Positions 1 to 5,775 are shown, numbered from the stretch's first letter. The stretch is 5,807 nucleotides of DNA from Oscillospiraceae bacterium (GCA_902795095.1 CADBKB010000091.1:1-5807), one strand, 5' to 3'. Numbers and translations: made by a program. The notes: generated from the sequence alone by a model not told the origin.

Positions 1-16
1 ATTTTTCATTGCGCAA

Positions 17-57
17 CAAAAAGAAAAGGGGCCTTTGAGCCGGCGCTCAAAGACCTC
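17..57 (-). terminator. Leader terminator/attenuator of the divergent (leftward) transcript
   Basis: Read on the minus strand, positions 52-45 (CTTTGAGC) pair perfectly with 40-33 (GCTCAAAG) around a 4-nt loop. The stem is extended by a U-G pair (53/32) and two G-C pairs (54/31, 55/30). It is followed at 27-17 by TTTTCTTTTTG, a good U-tract, so the intrinsic terminator reads leftward. It begins only about 13 nt after the start site predicted for the divergent promoter at 77-105, and no gene lies between. It therefore looks like an attenuator in a 5' leader rather than the end of a gene. On the + strand no U-tract follows the hairpin, so it is unlikely to stop rightward transcription. Confidence 0.7.
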
Positions 58-76
58 GTTGCCTTTCCATGTGCGC

Positions 77-105
77 ATTATACGCCCTGCGAGTCCGGTT
101 GTCAA
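77..105 (-). promoter_or_regulatory. Divergent sigmaA/sigma70 promoter (leftward)
   Basis: On the minus strand, TTGACA (105-100) and TATAAT (82-77) are both perfect consensus hexamers with the ideal 17-nt spacer (99-83). The expected start is about A70 or A72. An A/T-rich stretch, T7-C-A5 at 109-121, lies behind both this promoter and its rightward partner and could serve as an UP element for each. The gene it drives lies left of the window. A minus-strand ATG at 9-7 has no ribosome site and cannot be called as a start. Confidence 0.8.
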
Positions 106-128
106 TCCTTTTTTTCAAAAACACGCCC

Positions 129-157
129 TTGACAAGCGGCGCTGCGGGGTCTATAAT
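129..157 (+). promoter_or_regulatory. SigmaA/sigma70 promoter of the glutamate synthase operon
   Basis: TTGACA (129-134), a 17-nt spacer and TATAAT (152-157) make a perfect consensus promoter. The predicted start is near A164. The -10 box and the next eight bases (TATAATGCGCACAT) are identical to the divergent promoter at 77-105. The spacers also share a CGG...GC.GGG pattern, so the pair forms an imperfect inverted repeat. With no other gene start between it and position 235, it is the natural promoter for the operon. A promoter this strong suggests control acts after initiation, at the hairpin that follows. Confidence 0.88.
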
Positions 158-169
158 GCGCACATAAGC

Positions 170-208
170 AAAGGCGCTTTTCCCGCGTGTCGGGGGAAGC
201 GCCTTTTT
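170..208 (+). terminator. Leader intrinsic terminator/attenuator upstream of the operon
   Basis: Positions 170-185 pair without interruption with 191-206. This gives a 16-bp stem (two G-U pairs, 180/196 and 181/195) with a 5-nt loop, CGTGT, at 186-190. The T-run 204-208 follows. The stem starts about 6 nt after the predicted transcription start (164), so the default product would be an RNA of about 45 nt. Because the operon begins just downstream, full-length transcription must read through this hairpin. That points to attenuation or antitermination by a nitrogen-responsive factor. ANTAR-type antiterminators act on nitrogen genes in Clostridia, but the two-hairpin ANTAR target is not seen here. 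Confidence 0.8.
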
Positions 209-217
209 CTATGCTTT

Positions 218-224
218 GGAAAGG
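218..224 (+). promoter_or_regulatory. Ribosome binding site for the amidotransferase gene
   Basis: GGAAAGG ends 10 nt before ATG 235 and lies clear of the terminator hairpin. It favours ATG 235 over GTG 187, which falls inside the hairpin, and over ATG 211, whose only purine-rich site (192-199) is locked in the hairpin's right arm. Confidence 0.55.
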
Positions 225-234
225 TTGTGTGGGC

Positions 235-1326
235 ATGAGGAAAGAAGGACAGGTTCGGATCCCCTCCGGCTGCGCCATCGCGGCCGTGATCTCCAGGGAA
301 GGCCGACGCATGTCCGGTGAAGGGATCATTCGGGCCATGCGCCCGATGCACGACCGCTCCAACGGACTCGGCGGCGGCTTCGCGGCGTACGGCATCTATC
401 CGCAGTACCGGGATTTTTACGCGCTGCACATGTTTTTTGACGACCGCGCCACCCGAAAAAACTGCGAGGCCTTCCTCAAGGATCGGTTCGAGATCGTCAA
501 GGCGGAGCTGATCCCCACCAGGAAGATGCCCGCCATCACCGACGAGCCCATGATCTGGCGCTACTTCGTCGCCCCGCTCCAATCCATGCTGGCGTCCATG
601 CAGCTCGACGAGCGGGAGTACGTGATGCGCTCGGTCATGCGCATCAACACCACGCTGGACGGCTGCTACGTCTTCTCCAGCGGCAAGAACATGGGCACCT
701 TCAAGGCCGTGGGCTTCCCCGAAGACGTGGGCGAATTCTACCGTCTGGACGAATACGAGGGCTACTGCTGGACGGCCCACGGCCGCTATCCCACCAATAC
801 CCCCGGCTGGTGGGGCGGGGCGCACCCCTTCACCCTGCTGGACTGGTCGGTGGTGCACAACGGGGAGATCTCCTCCTACGACGCCAACCGGCGTTTTATT
901 GAGATGTTTGGCTACCAGTGCACCCTCCAGACCGACACCGAGGTCATCACCTATATCATGGATCATCTGCTGCGCAGGCAGGGTCTGACGTTGGAAGAGG
1001 CTGCCGGCGTGGTGGCCGCGCCCTTCTGGAGCACCATTGAAACCATGCCCGACGAAGCACAGCGCAAACGCGCCGCCTTCCTGCGCACCGTGTTCCCCAG
1101 CCTGCTCGTCACCGGGCCCTTCTCCATCGTCCTGGGCTTCGACGGCGGACTCATGGCCCTGAACGACCGGCTGAAGCTGCGCTCCATGGTCGCAGCGGAA
1201 AAGGACGACTTGGTTTTCATCGCCAGCGAGGAATGCGCCATCCGCGCCATGGAGCCGGAGGCGGAGCACGTCTGGTCCCCCGCCGGTGGACAGCCGGTGA
1301 TCGTCAGAGTGAAAGAAGGTGCATAG
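235..1326 (+). CDS. Glutamate synthase, class II glutamine amidotransferase subunit (archaeal-type GOGAT)
   Basis: Hydrolyses glutamine to glutamate and ammonia for the synthase subunit encoded next. From ATG 235 the protein has 363 residues. The nucleophile motif PSGCAIAAVI puts the catalytic Cys at residue 13. The conserved stretch NGLGGGFAAYGIYP follows at about 43-56. The glutamine-binding segment TAHGRYPTN lies at 180-188, the oxyanion-hole HNGE at 208-211 and TDTEV at 233-237. This matches the N-terminal Ntn-hydrolase domain of large GOGAT subunits, here as a separate gene. The Cys is not at the N-terminus and no start codon lies next to it, so a 12-residue leader would have to be removed if a free N-terminal Cys is needed. 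Alternative starts are ATG 211 and GTG 187. The stop lies 2 nt before the next ATG. No signal peptide is visible, so it is cytoplasmic. Other class II amidotransferases are less likely given the neighbours. Confidence 0.93.
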   Translation: MRKEGQVRIPSGCAIAAVISREGRRMSGEGIIRAMRPMHDRSNGLGGGFAAYGIYPQYRDFYALHMFFDDRATRKNCEAFLKDRFEIVKAELIPTRKMPAITDEPMIWRYFVAPLQSMLASMQLDEREYVMRSVMRINTTLDGCYVFSSGKNMGTFKAVGFPEDVGEFYRLDEYEGYCWTAHGRYPTNTPGWWGGAHPFTLLDWSVVHNGEISSYDANRRFIEMFGYQCTLQTDTEVITYIMDHLLRRQGLTLEEAAGVVAAPFWSTIETMPDEAQRKRAAFLRTVFPSLLVTGPFSIVLGFDGGLMALNDRLKLRSMVAAEKDDLVFIASEECAIRAMEPEAEHVWSPAGGQPVIVRVKEGA

Positions 1327-1328
1327 GG

Positions 1329-2834
1329 ATGGGCGTGGACTATATCTATCCGGAATTTGAGGTCCTCCGCCGGGAGGATCGCTGCATCGCCTGCCGGGTA
1401 TGCGAGCGGCAGTGCGCCAACGAGGTGCACCGGTTTGAACCGGAGCTGGGAAAGATGCTCAGCGACGAGACAAAATGCGTCGACTGCCAGCGCTGCGTGT
1501 CCCTCTGCCCGACCCGCGCGCTGAAAATCGTGAAAAACCCCTGTGCTCTGCGGGAAAACGCCAACTGGAGCGCCGATACCATCCGCGAGATCTACAAGCA
1601 GGCGGGCAGCGGCGGCGTGCTGCTGTCCTCCATGGGCAACCCCAAGCCGCTGCCTGTCTACTGGGACAGGATCCTCATCAACGCCTCCCAGGTGACCAAT
1701 CCCCCCATTGATCCCCTGCGCGAGCCCATGGAGACCCGGGTCTTCCTGGGGGCGAAGCCCGACAAGCTGGAGCGCGACGCCGAAGGGAATCTGATCCCCC
1801 GCCTGGCGCCCCAGCTGGAGCTGAGCATGCCGGTGATGTTCTCCGCCATGAGCTATGGCTCCATCAGCTACAACGCCCATGCCTCCCTGGCCCGGGCCGC
1901 CACGCAGCTCGGCGTCTTCTACAACACCGGCGAGGGCGGACTCCATGAGGACTTCTACCAGTACGGTCCCCACACCATCGTGCAGGTGGCCTCCGGCCGC
2001 TTCGGCGTCCACGAGGACTACCTCACCGCCGGCGCGGCCATCGAGATCAAGATGGGCCAGGGCGCAAAGCCCGGCATCGGCGGGCATCTGCCCGGGGCCA
2101 AGATCGTGGGCGACGTGTCCCGCACCCGCATGATCCCCGAGGGCACCGACGCCATCTCCCCCGCGCCCCATCACGACATCTATTCCATCGAGGATCTGCG
2201 GCAGCTCGTCTATTCCCTGAAGGAAGCGACGAATTATCAAAAGCCCATCATCGTCAAGGTGGCTGCGGTGCACAACATTGCCGCCATCGCCAGCGGCATC
2301 GCCCGCTCCGGCGCGGACATCATCGCCATCGACGGCTTCCGCGGCGGCACCGGCGCGGCGCCCACCCGCATCCGGGACAACGTGGGCATCCCCATCGAGC
2401 TGGCCCTGGCGGCAGTGGACCAGCGCCTGCGCGACGAGGGCATCCGCAACCGGGTCTCCCTCATCGCCGGCGGCAGCATCCGCAGCGCCTCGGACGTGGT
2501 CAAGGCCGTGGCCCTGGGCGCGGACGCCTGCTATATCGCCACGGCGGCCCTGCTGGCCCTGGGCTGTCACCTGTGCCGCACCTGCCAGAGCGGCAGATGC
2601 AACTGGGGCATCGCCACCCAGCGGCCGGAGCTGGTCAAGCGGCTCAATCCCGAGATGGGCGCCGAGCGGCTGTGCAATCTGATGACCGCCTGGCGTCACG
2701 AGATCAAGGAGCTGCTGGGCGGCATGGGCATCAACTCCATCGAGGCCCTGCGGGGCAACCGGCTGATGCTGCGGGGCGTGGGCTTGAACGAAAAAGAGCT
2801 GGAGATCCTGGGCATCTCCCATGCGGGACAATAG
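1329..2834 (+). CDS. gltB: Glutamate synthase, FMN-binding synthase subunit with N-terminal ferredoxin domain
   Basis: Reductive amination subunit: adds ammonia to 2-oxoglutarate at an FMN site and reduces the intermediate to glutamate. It has 501 residues from ATG 1329, which has AGAAGG (1314-1319) 9 nt upstream; an in-frame ATG at 1233 lies inside the previous gene and lacks support. Two [4Fe-4S] motifs come first (Cys19/22/25/29 and Cys50/53/56/60). The TIM-barrel synthase domain fills about 100-460, with GEGG at 201-204, KMGQGAKPGIGGHLPG at 241-256, SPAPHHDIYSIEDL at 277-290, DGFRGGTGAAP at 335-345 and GGSIRS at 381-386. The GOGAT Fe-S loop is CHLCRTCQSGRCNWGIATQ (413-431). Its Cys413/419/424 keep the spacing of the [3Fe-4S] ligands in bacterial GOGAT, with Cys416 extra. 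The amidotransferase and GXGXG domains of fused enzymes are encoded by the first and last genes here. The symbol follows E. coli usage; B. subtilis calls the equivalent gltA. Confidence 0.95.
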   Translation: MGVDYIYPEFEVLRREDRCIACRVCERQCANEVHRFEPELGKMLSDETKCVDCQRCVSLCPTRALKIVKNPCALRENANWSADTIREIYKQAGSGGVLLSSMGNPKPLPVYWDRILINASQVTNPPIDPLREPMETRVFLGAKPDKLERDAEGNLIPRLAPQLELSMPVMFSAMSYGSISYNAHASLARAATQLGVFYNTGEGGLHEDFYQYGPHTIVQVASGRFGVHEDYLTAGAAIEIKMGQGAKPGIGGHLPGAKIVGDVSRTRMIPEGTDAISPAPHHDIYSIEDLRQLVYSLKEATNYQKPIIVKVAAVHNIAAIASGIARSGADIIAIDGFRGGTGAAPTRIRDNVGIPIELALAAVDQRLRDEGIRNRVSLIAGGSIRSASDVVKAVALGADACYIATAALLALGCHLCRTCQSGRCNWGIATQRPELVKRLNPEMGAERLCNLMTAWRHEIKELLGGMGINSIEALRGNRLMLRGVGLNEKELEILGISHAGQ

Positions 2835-2843
2835 GGGGCGGCC

Positions 2844-3284
2844 ATGAAACGAGTATACGTGAACGAAGCCTGGTGCCTCGGGTGCCACCTGTGCGAATAC
2901 AACTGCGCCTTTGCCAACTCCGGCCAGAAGGATATGGCCCTGGCCCTCAAGGGCAAGCCCATCTATCCCCGCATCCACATCGAGGGAACGGAGCAGATCT
3001 CCTACGCCGTGTCCTGCCGTCACTGCCGGGACCCCATCTGCGTGAAAAGCTGCATCGCAGGGGCCTTGTCCAAAGCGGACGGCGTGATCCGCGTCGATCA
3101 GAGCCGCTGCGTCGGCTGCCTGACCTGCGTGCTGGTCTGCCCCTACGGTGCGTTAGCGCCGAATGAGGACGGCGTGATGCAGAAGTGCGAGCTCTGCCTG
3201 CAAAATGCCTGCGGTGAGCCCGCCTGCGTCGCCGGCTGCCCGAACCAGGCCATCGTCTACGAGGAACGGGAGGAGCTGCCATGA
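2844..3284 (+). CDS. Four-cluster 4Fe-4S ferredoxin-type electron-transfer subunit (HycB/CooF-like)
   Basis: A 146-residue Fe-S protein that probably passes electrons between the flavoprotein encoded next and the synthase subunit. Four cysteine quartets are visible: Cys11/14/17/21, Cys58/61/66/70, Cys89/92/95/99 (ending in CP) and Cys115/118/128/132. Cys123 is a further cysteine in the last group. This is the layout of HycB/CooF/DmsB-type ferredoxin subunits, which bind four [4Fe-4S] clusters. No twin-arginine signal or membrane segment is seen, so it is cytoplasmic. GGGGG (2834-2838) precedes ATG 2844 by 5 nt, and the gap from the previous gene is 9 nt. The stop overlaps the next start as ATGA. 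The family is generic; the role in glutamate synthase is inferred from its position between synthase domains. Confidence 0.92.
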   Translation: MKRVYVNEAWCLGCHLCEYNCAFANSGQKDMALALKGKPIYPRIHIEGTEQISYAVSCRHCRDPICVKSCIAGALSKADGVIRVDQSRCVGCLTCVLVCPYGALAPNEDGVMQKCELCLQNACGEPACVAGCPNQAIVYEEREELP

Positions 3285-4528
3285 AACACTATCTGATCAT
3301 CGGCAACGGGATCGCGGCCGCCGGCTGCATCGAGGGCATCCGAAGCGTCGATCCCGACGGGGCGATCACCGTGGTATCCAAAGAGTCCCACGAAGTCTAC
3401 TGCCGGCCCCTGATCTCCTATTACCTTGAGGGAAAAACGAAGCTTGAAAACATGCCCTACCGGAGCGCGGACTTCTACGGTTCCATGGGGGCGGCCCTGC
3501 TGAAGGGCAGATCGGTACAGGCCATCGATCCCGCTGCGCATACTGCGGCTCTGGACGACGGAAGCACCCTTTCCTACGACCGCGCCTGCGTCGCCACCGG
3601 TTCAAGCCCCTTCGTGCCGCCGATCCCCGGGCTGGACAAAGTTAAGCAAAAATATACCTTCATGACCCTGGACGACGCCCTGGCTCTGGAGCAGGCCCTG
3701 CGGCCGGACAGCCGGGTGCTGATCATTGGCGCGGGCCTCATCGGTCTCAAATGCGCCGAGGGCATCCGGGACCGCGTGGCGGAGATCACCGTCTGCGATC
3801 TGGCCGACCGGGTCCTGCCGAGCATTCTGGACCAGACCTGCGCGAACATGGTGCAGGATCATCTGGAGGCCCACGGCCTGCGCTTCCTGCTGGGCGACAC
3901 CGCCGCGGCGCTGGAGGAAAACAGTGCCCATATGCACAGCGGAAAAACCGTGGAATTTGACGTGCTGGTGCTGGCCGTGGGCGTCCGGGCCAACACCTCC
4001 CTGCTCCGGGACGCCGGCGGCGAGGTGAACCGCGGCGTCGTCACGGACGAGCACATGCGATCCAGCCTGCCGGATATCTACGCCGCCGGCGACTGCACCG
4101 AGGGCATGGATATCTCCCTCGGGCAGCGGCGGGTGCTGGCGATCCTGCCCAACGCCTATATGCAGGGCTTCACGGCGGGCGTGAACATGGCGGGCGGGGA
4201 AAGGATGTTCGACAACGCCGTTCCCATGAACGCCATCGGCTTTTTCGGCCTGCACGCCCTGAGCGCCGGAACCGCCTTCACCCCCGAGGACGGCGGCGAA
4301 TGCTTCGAGGAGCGCAGCGAGCGCGGTCTGCGGCGGCTGTTCACAAGAAACGGCCTGCTCACGGGCTTCATGCTCATCGGCGACACGGCCCGGGCGGGGA
4401 TCTATACCGCCCTGATCCGGGAGCGCACGCCCCTGGATTCCATCAACTTCGAGCTGCTCCGGACGGCAGCCACCACCGCAGCCTTCCCCGCGGAGCAGCG
4501 CGCAAAAAAGTTTGGAGGTGCAGTCTGA
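3281..4528 (+). CDS. FAD- and NAD(P)H-dependent oxidoreductase, probable reductase subunit of glutamate synthase
   Basis: A 415-residue pyridine nucleotide-disulfide oxidoreductase-fold flavoprotein, inferred to oxidise NAD(P)H and feed the ferredoxin subunit. The FAD dinucleotide fold is at the N-terminus (IIGNGIAAAG, 6-15). VATGSSPF (104-111) is the usual ATG-type motif, and the second Rossmann fold is VLIIGAGLIG (146-155). The second FAD motif is DIYAAGDCTE (265-274). An acidic residue at the end of the NAD-domain second strand (Asp173 in VCDLADR) leans towards NADH rather than NADPH; this is inference. It resembles the NirB/NADH oxidase/rubredoxin reductase group, not GltD: the N-terminal ferredoxin domain of GltD is missing. 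Translation is coupled: ATG 3281 overlaps the previous stop by 4 nt, with GGGAGGAG (3268-3275) 5 nt upstream. Without its neighbours it would be annotated only as a generic FAD oxidoreductase. Confidence 0.92.
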   Translation: MKHYLIIGNGIAAAGCIEGIRSVDPDGAITVVSKESHEVYCRPLISYYLEGKTKLENMPYRSADFYGSMGAALLKGRSVQAIDPAAHTAALDDGSTLSYDRACVATGSSPFVPPIPGLDKVKQKYTFMTLDDALALEQALRPDSRVLIIGAGLIGLKCAEGIRDRVAEITVCDLADRVLPSILDQTCANMVQDHLEAHGLRFLLGDTAAALEENSAHMHSGKTVEFDVLVLAVGVRANTSLLRDAGGEVNRGVVTDEHMRSSLPDIYAAGDCTEGMDISLGQRRVLAILPNAYMQGFTAGVNMAGGERMFDNAVPMNAIGFFGLHALSAGTAFTPEDGGECFEERSERGLRRLFTRNGLLTGFMLIGDTARAGIYTALIRERTPLDSINFELLRTAATTAAFPAEQRAKKFGGAV

Positions 4529-5251
4529 ATGACCATCATCGACGCGACAGACCTCGGCTACCAGATGCTCAACGAGCGGATCAAAAACACGAACGGGCCC
4601 TGTACTGTCACCAACTGCTGCGGTCAGCGGTTCCTGGCGGCGGGCATGGCCGACAAGGAGATCACTGTGCAGGGCGTGCCCGGCAACGCCCTTGGCGCCT
4701 TTCTCAACGGAGCGCAGATTTTCGTGGAAGGCAATGCCCAGGACGCCGTGGGGGACACCATGAACGACGGCCGCATCGCCATCGCCGGCAGCGTCGGCGA
4801 CGCGGCGGGCTACGCCATGCGCGGCGGACGGATCTTCATACGGGGCGACGCGGGCTACCGCGCCGGCATCCACATGAAGGCCTATGAGGACAAGGTCCCC
4901 GTCATGGTGATCGGCGGCTGCGCCGGCAGCTTTTTGGGCGAATACCAGGCCGGCGGCATCATCATCGTGCTGGGCATCGGCCGGGAGGACCGGCCCCTGC
5001 TGCGCTATTTCCCCTGCACCGGCATGCACAGCGGAGCTCTGTACCTGCGCGGCAGCATCGAGGGCCTGCGCTTCCCGCCCCAGGTCAGCGCCAGACCGGC
5101 CACTGAGGCGGACCTGGCCCGGATCCATCCGTATCTGACCGAGTTCTGCGAGCTGTTCGGCCATGAGCTCGAGGCGCTGCTCTGCGAGCCCTTCACCGTC
5201 GTCACCCCCGACACCTCCAACCCCTTCCGGCAGCTCTACGTTGCCAACTGA
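4529..5251 (+). CDS. Glutamate synthase, stand-alone GXGXG (alpha subunit C-terminal) domain protein
   Basis: A 240-residue protein matching the C-terminal beta-helix domain of large GOGAT subunits, here a separate polypeptide. Its role in GOGAT is structural: it packs against the synthase and amidotransferase domains. Residues 49-151 show the regularly spaced glycines of the right-handed helix, for example GVPGNALGAFLNG (49-61), GNAQDAVGDTMNDG (68-81), GSVGDAAGYAMRGG (87-100), GDAGYRAG (106-113) and GGCAGSFLGEYQAGG (129-143). About 90 residues follow that I cannot assign to a further motif. The domain also occurs in formylmethanofuran dehydrogenase subunit C, but the operon settles the assignment. 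ATG 4529 directly follows the preceding TGA and has a strong GGAGGTG (4514-4520) 8 nt upstream. It is last in the operon and is followed by a hairpin and a terminator. Confidence 0.93.
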   Translation: MTIIDATDLGYQMLNERIKNTNGPCTVTNCCGQRFLAAGMADKEITVQGVPGNALGAFLNGAQIFVEGNAQDAVGDTMNDGRIAIAGSVGDAAGYAMRGGRIFIRGDAGYRAGIHMKAYEDKVPVMVIGGCAGSFLGEYQAGGIIIVLGIGREDRPLLRYFPCTGMHSGALYLRGSIEGLRFPPQVSARPATEADLARIHPYLTEFCELFGHELEALLCEPFTVVTPDTSNPFRQLYVAN

Positions 5252-5300
5252 GAGAAGCACCGCGCCGCCTCCTGCCTGAGGCATAGCGCCGCCTTCTCTC
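5250..5300 (+). other. Imperfect 3' hairpin starting in the stop codon of the last gene
   Basis: GAGAGAAG (5250-5257) pairs perfectly with CTTCTCTC (5293-5300). Inside, GCGC (5262-5265) can pair with 5286-5289 and GCCTC (5267-5271) with GAGGC (5278-5282). No T-run follows, so it is not a good terminator. It could protect the mRNA 3' end or be a chance fold. Confidence 0.4.
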
Positions 5301-5325
5301 CCCTGACTTGCTTCTTCCCCTTTCA

Positions 5326-5383
5326 ATGACGCGGACCCCCGGCTGTTTCCTCGTACGCAGTCGGGGGTTCGTGTTGTATTTTT
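5326..5383 (+). terminator. Operon terminator
   Basis: Positions 5326-5345 pair with 5358-5377 over 20 bp, with several G-U pairs and the GC-rich core ACCCCCG/CGGGGGT (5335-5341 with 5362-5368). The loop is 12 nt. TTTTT follows at 5379-5383 in a T/G-rich stretch. It lies about 75 nt after the last stop codon, where the end of the operon's transcript is expected. Confidence 0.82.
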
Positions 5384-5413
5384 GTATGCAGCTATATACT
5401 CCCTCCCCGTCCC

Positions 5414-5439
5414 TAGGGGCGGATGCCCACATCCGCCCG
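5414..5439 (+). repeat. Palindromic repeat copy 1
   Basis: GGGCGGAT (5417-5424) and ATCCGCCC (5431-5438) form an 8-bp stem around the loop GCCCAC. The right half, ATGCCCACATCCGCCCG (5423-5439), recurs in inverted orientation at 5706-5722 with one change out of 17. Confidence 0.6.
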
Positions 5440-5552
5440 TCGGGAACCATCGACGCCCTGCAGGTCAAATCGGTCCGCTCGGGGGCATGAGGGACAGCGC
5501 GTCTACGGGCGCCGGATGATTTGAGCGCTTCCAAGCCAACGGCAGGTCAAAG

Positions 5553-5588
5553 CCTTCCCCTCGAGGGGAAGGTGGCCGCGAAACGGCC
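5553..5588. repeat. Double-palindrome intergenic repeat
   Basis: CCTTCCCCTCGAGGGGAAGG (5553-5572) is a perfect 20-nt palindrome. One base later, GGCCG (5574-5578) pairs with CGGCC (5584-5588) around CGAAA. The sequence then runs into GGATGAGGTGGA. From general experience this palindrome pair followed by GGATGAGGTG is a recurrent intergenic element in gut Clostridia; I could not check copy number here. Confidence 0.6.
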
Positions 5589-5623
5589 GGATGAGGTGGA
5601 AAGCCAAAGAGCGCGCTGTCGGT

Positions 5624-5653
5624 GCTTCTGCAGGGTCCCGCCGTTGCAGAAGC
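5624..5653. repeat. Perfect inverted repeat/hairpin
   Basis: GCTTCTGCA (5624-5632) is perfectly complementary to TGCAGAAGC (5645-5653), with a 12-nt loop. No T-run follows on either side, so it is not a terminator. A further short stem (5654-5659 with 5670-5675) follows directly. Confidence 0.5.
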
Positions 5654-5705
5654 GGCGGCCAGGGGTCTTGCCGCCCTACGACCGGAGCGGAAACCTTTGC
5701 GCAGG

Positions 5706-5752
5706 CGGGCCGATGTGGGCATACATTCGTGACTCTTCGAGTTCGGCCCCTA
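5706..5752 (-). repeat. Palindromic repeat copy 2, inverted and with a longer loop
   Basis: Read on the minus strand it begins TAGGGGCCGAA (5752-5742) and ends ATGCCCACATCGGCCCG (5722-5706). The stem is GGGCCGA (5707-5713) with TCGGCCC (5743-5749). It is homologous to copy 1 at 5414-5439, with an insertion in the loop that contains its own small hairpin (5732-5735 with 5739-5742). Confidence 0.55.
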
Positions 5753-5775
5753 CGGGTGCAAACTGTTGTTTTGCC

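Noticed and set aside
1..9. Possible start of the divergent gene (minus-strand ATG at 9-7)
   Set aside because: No Shine-Dalgarno precedes it, only the terminator's T-rich tail, and just three codons are visible. The real start is probably further left.
164..208. Riboswitch, T-box or ANTAR two-hairpin target in the operon leader
   Set aside because: Only one hairpin fits between the predicted start and the gene. There is no space for an aptamer, a specifier loop or a second stem.
35..238. Short + strand frame across the promoter region
   Set aside because: It spans both divergent promoters and the leader terminator and has no ribosome site.
151..1269. Minus-strand open frame of 372 codons over the amidotransferase gene
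   Set aside because: A shadow of the real gene with no family motifs. It also runs through the rightward leader hairpin and -10 region.
963..3023. Very long open frame on the minus strand (686 codons)
   Set aside because: It lies antisense to the amidotransferase and synthase genes, has no ribosome site or recognisable domain, and has the low-complexity composition expected from the complement of GC-rich codons.
3602..5326. Long open frame on the minus strand (574 codons)
   Set aside because: It is antisense to the flavoprotein and GXGXG genes, both clearly coding on the + strand. The frame stays open because of high third-position GC.
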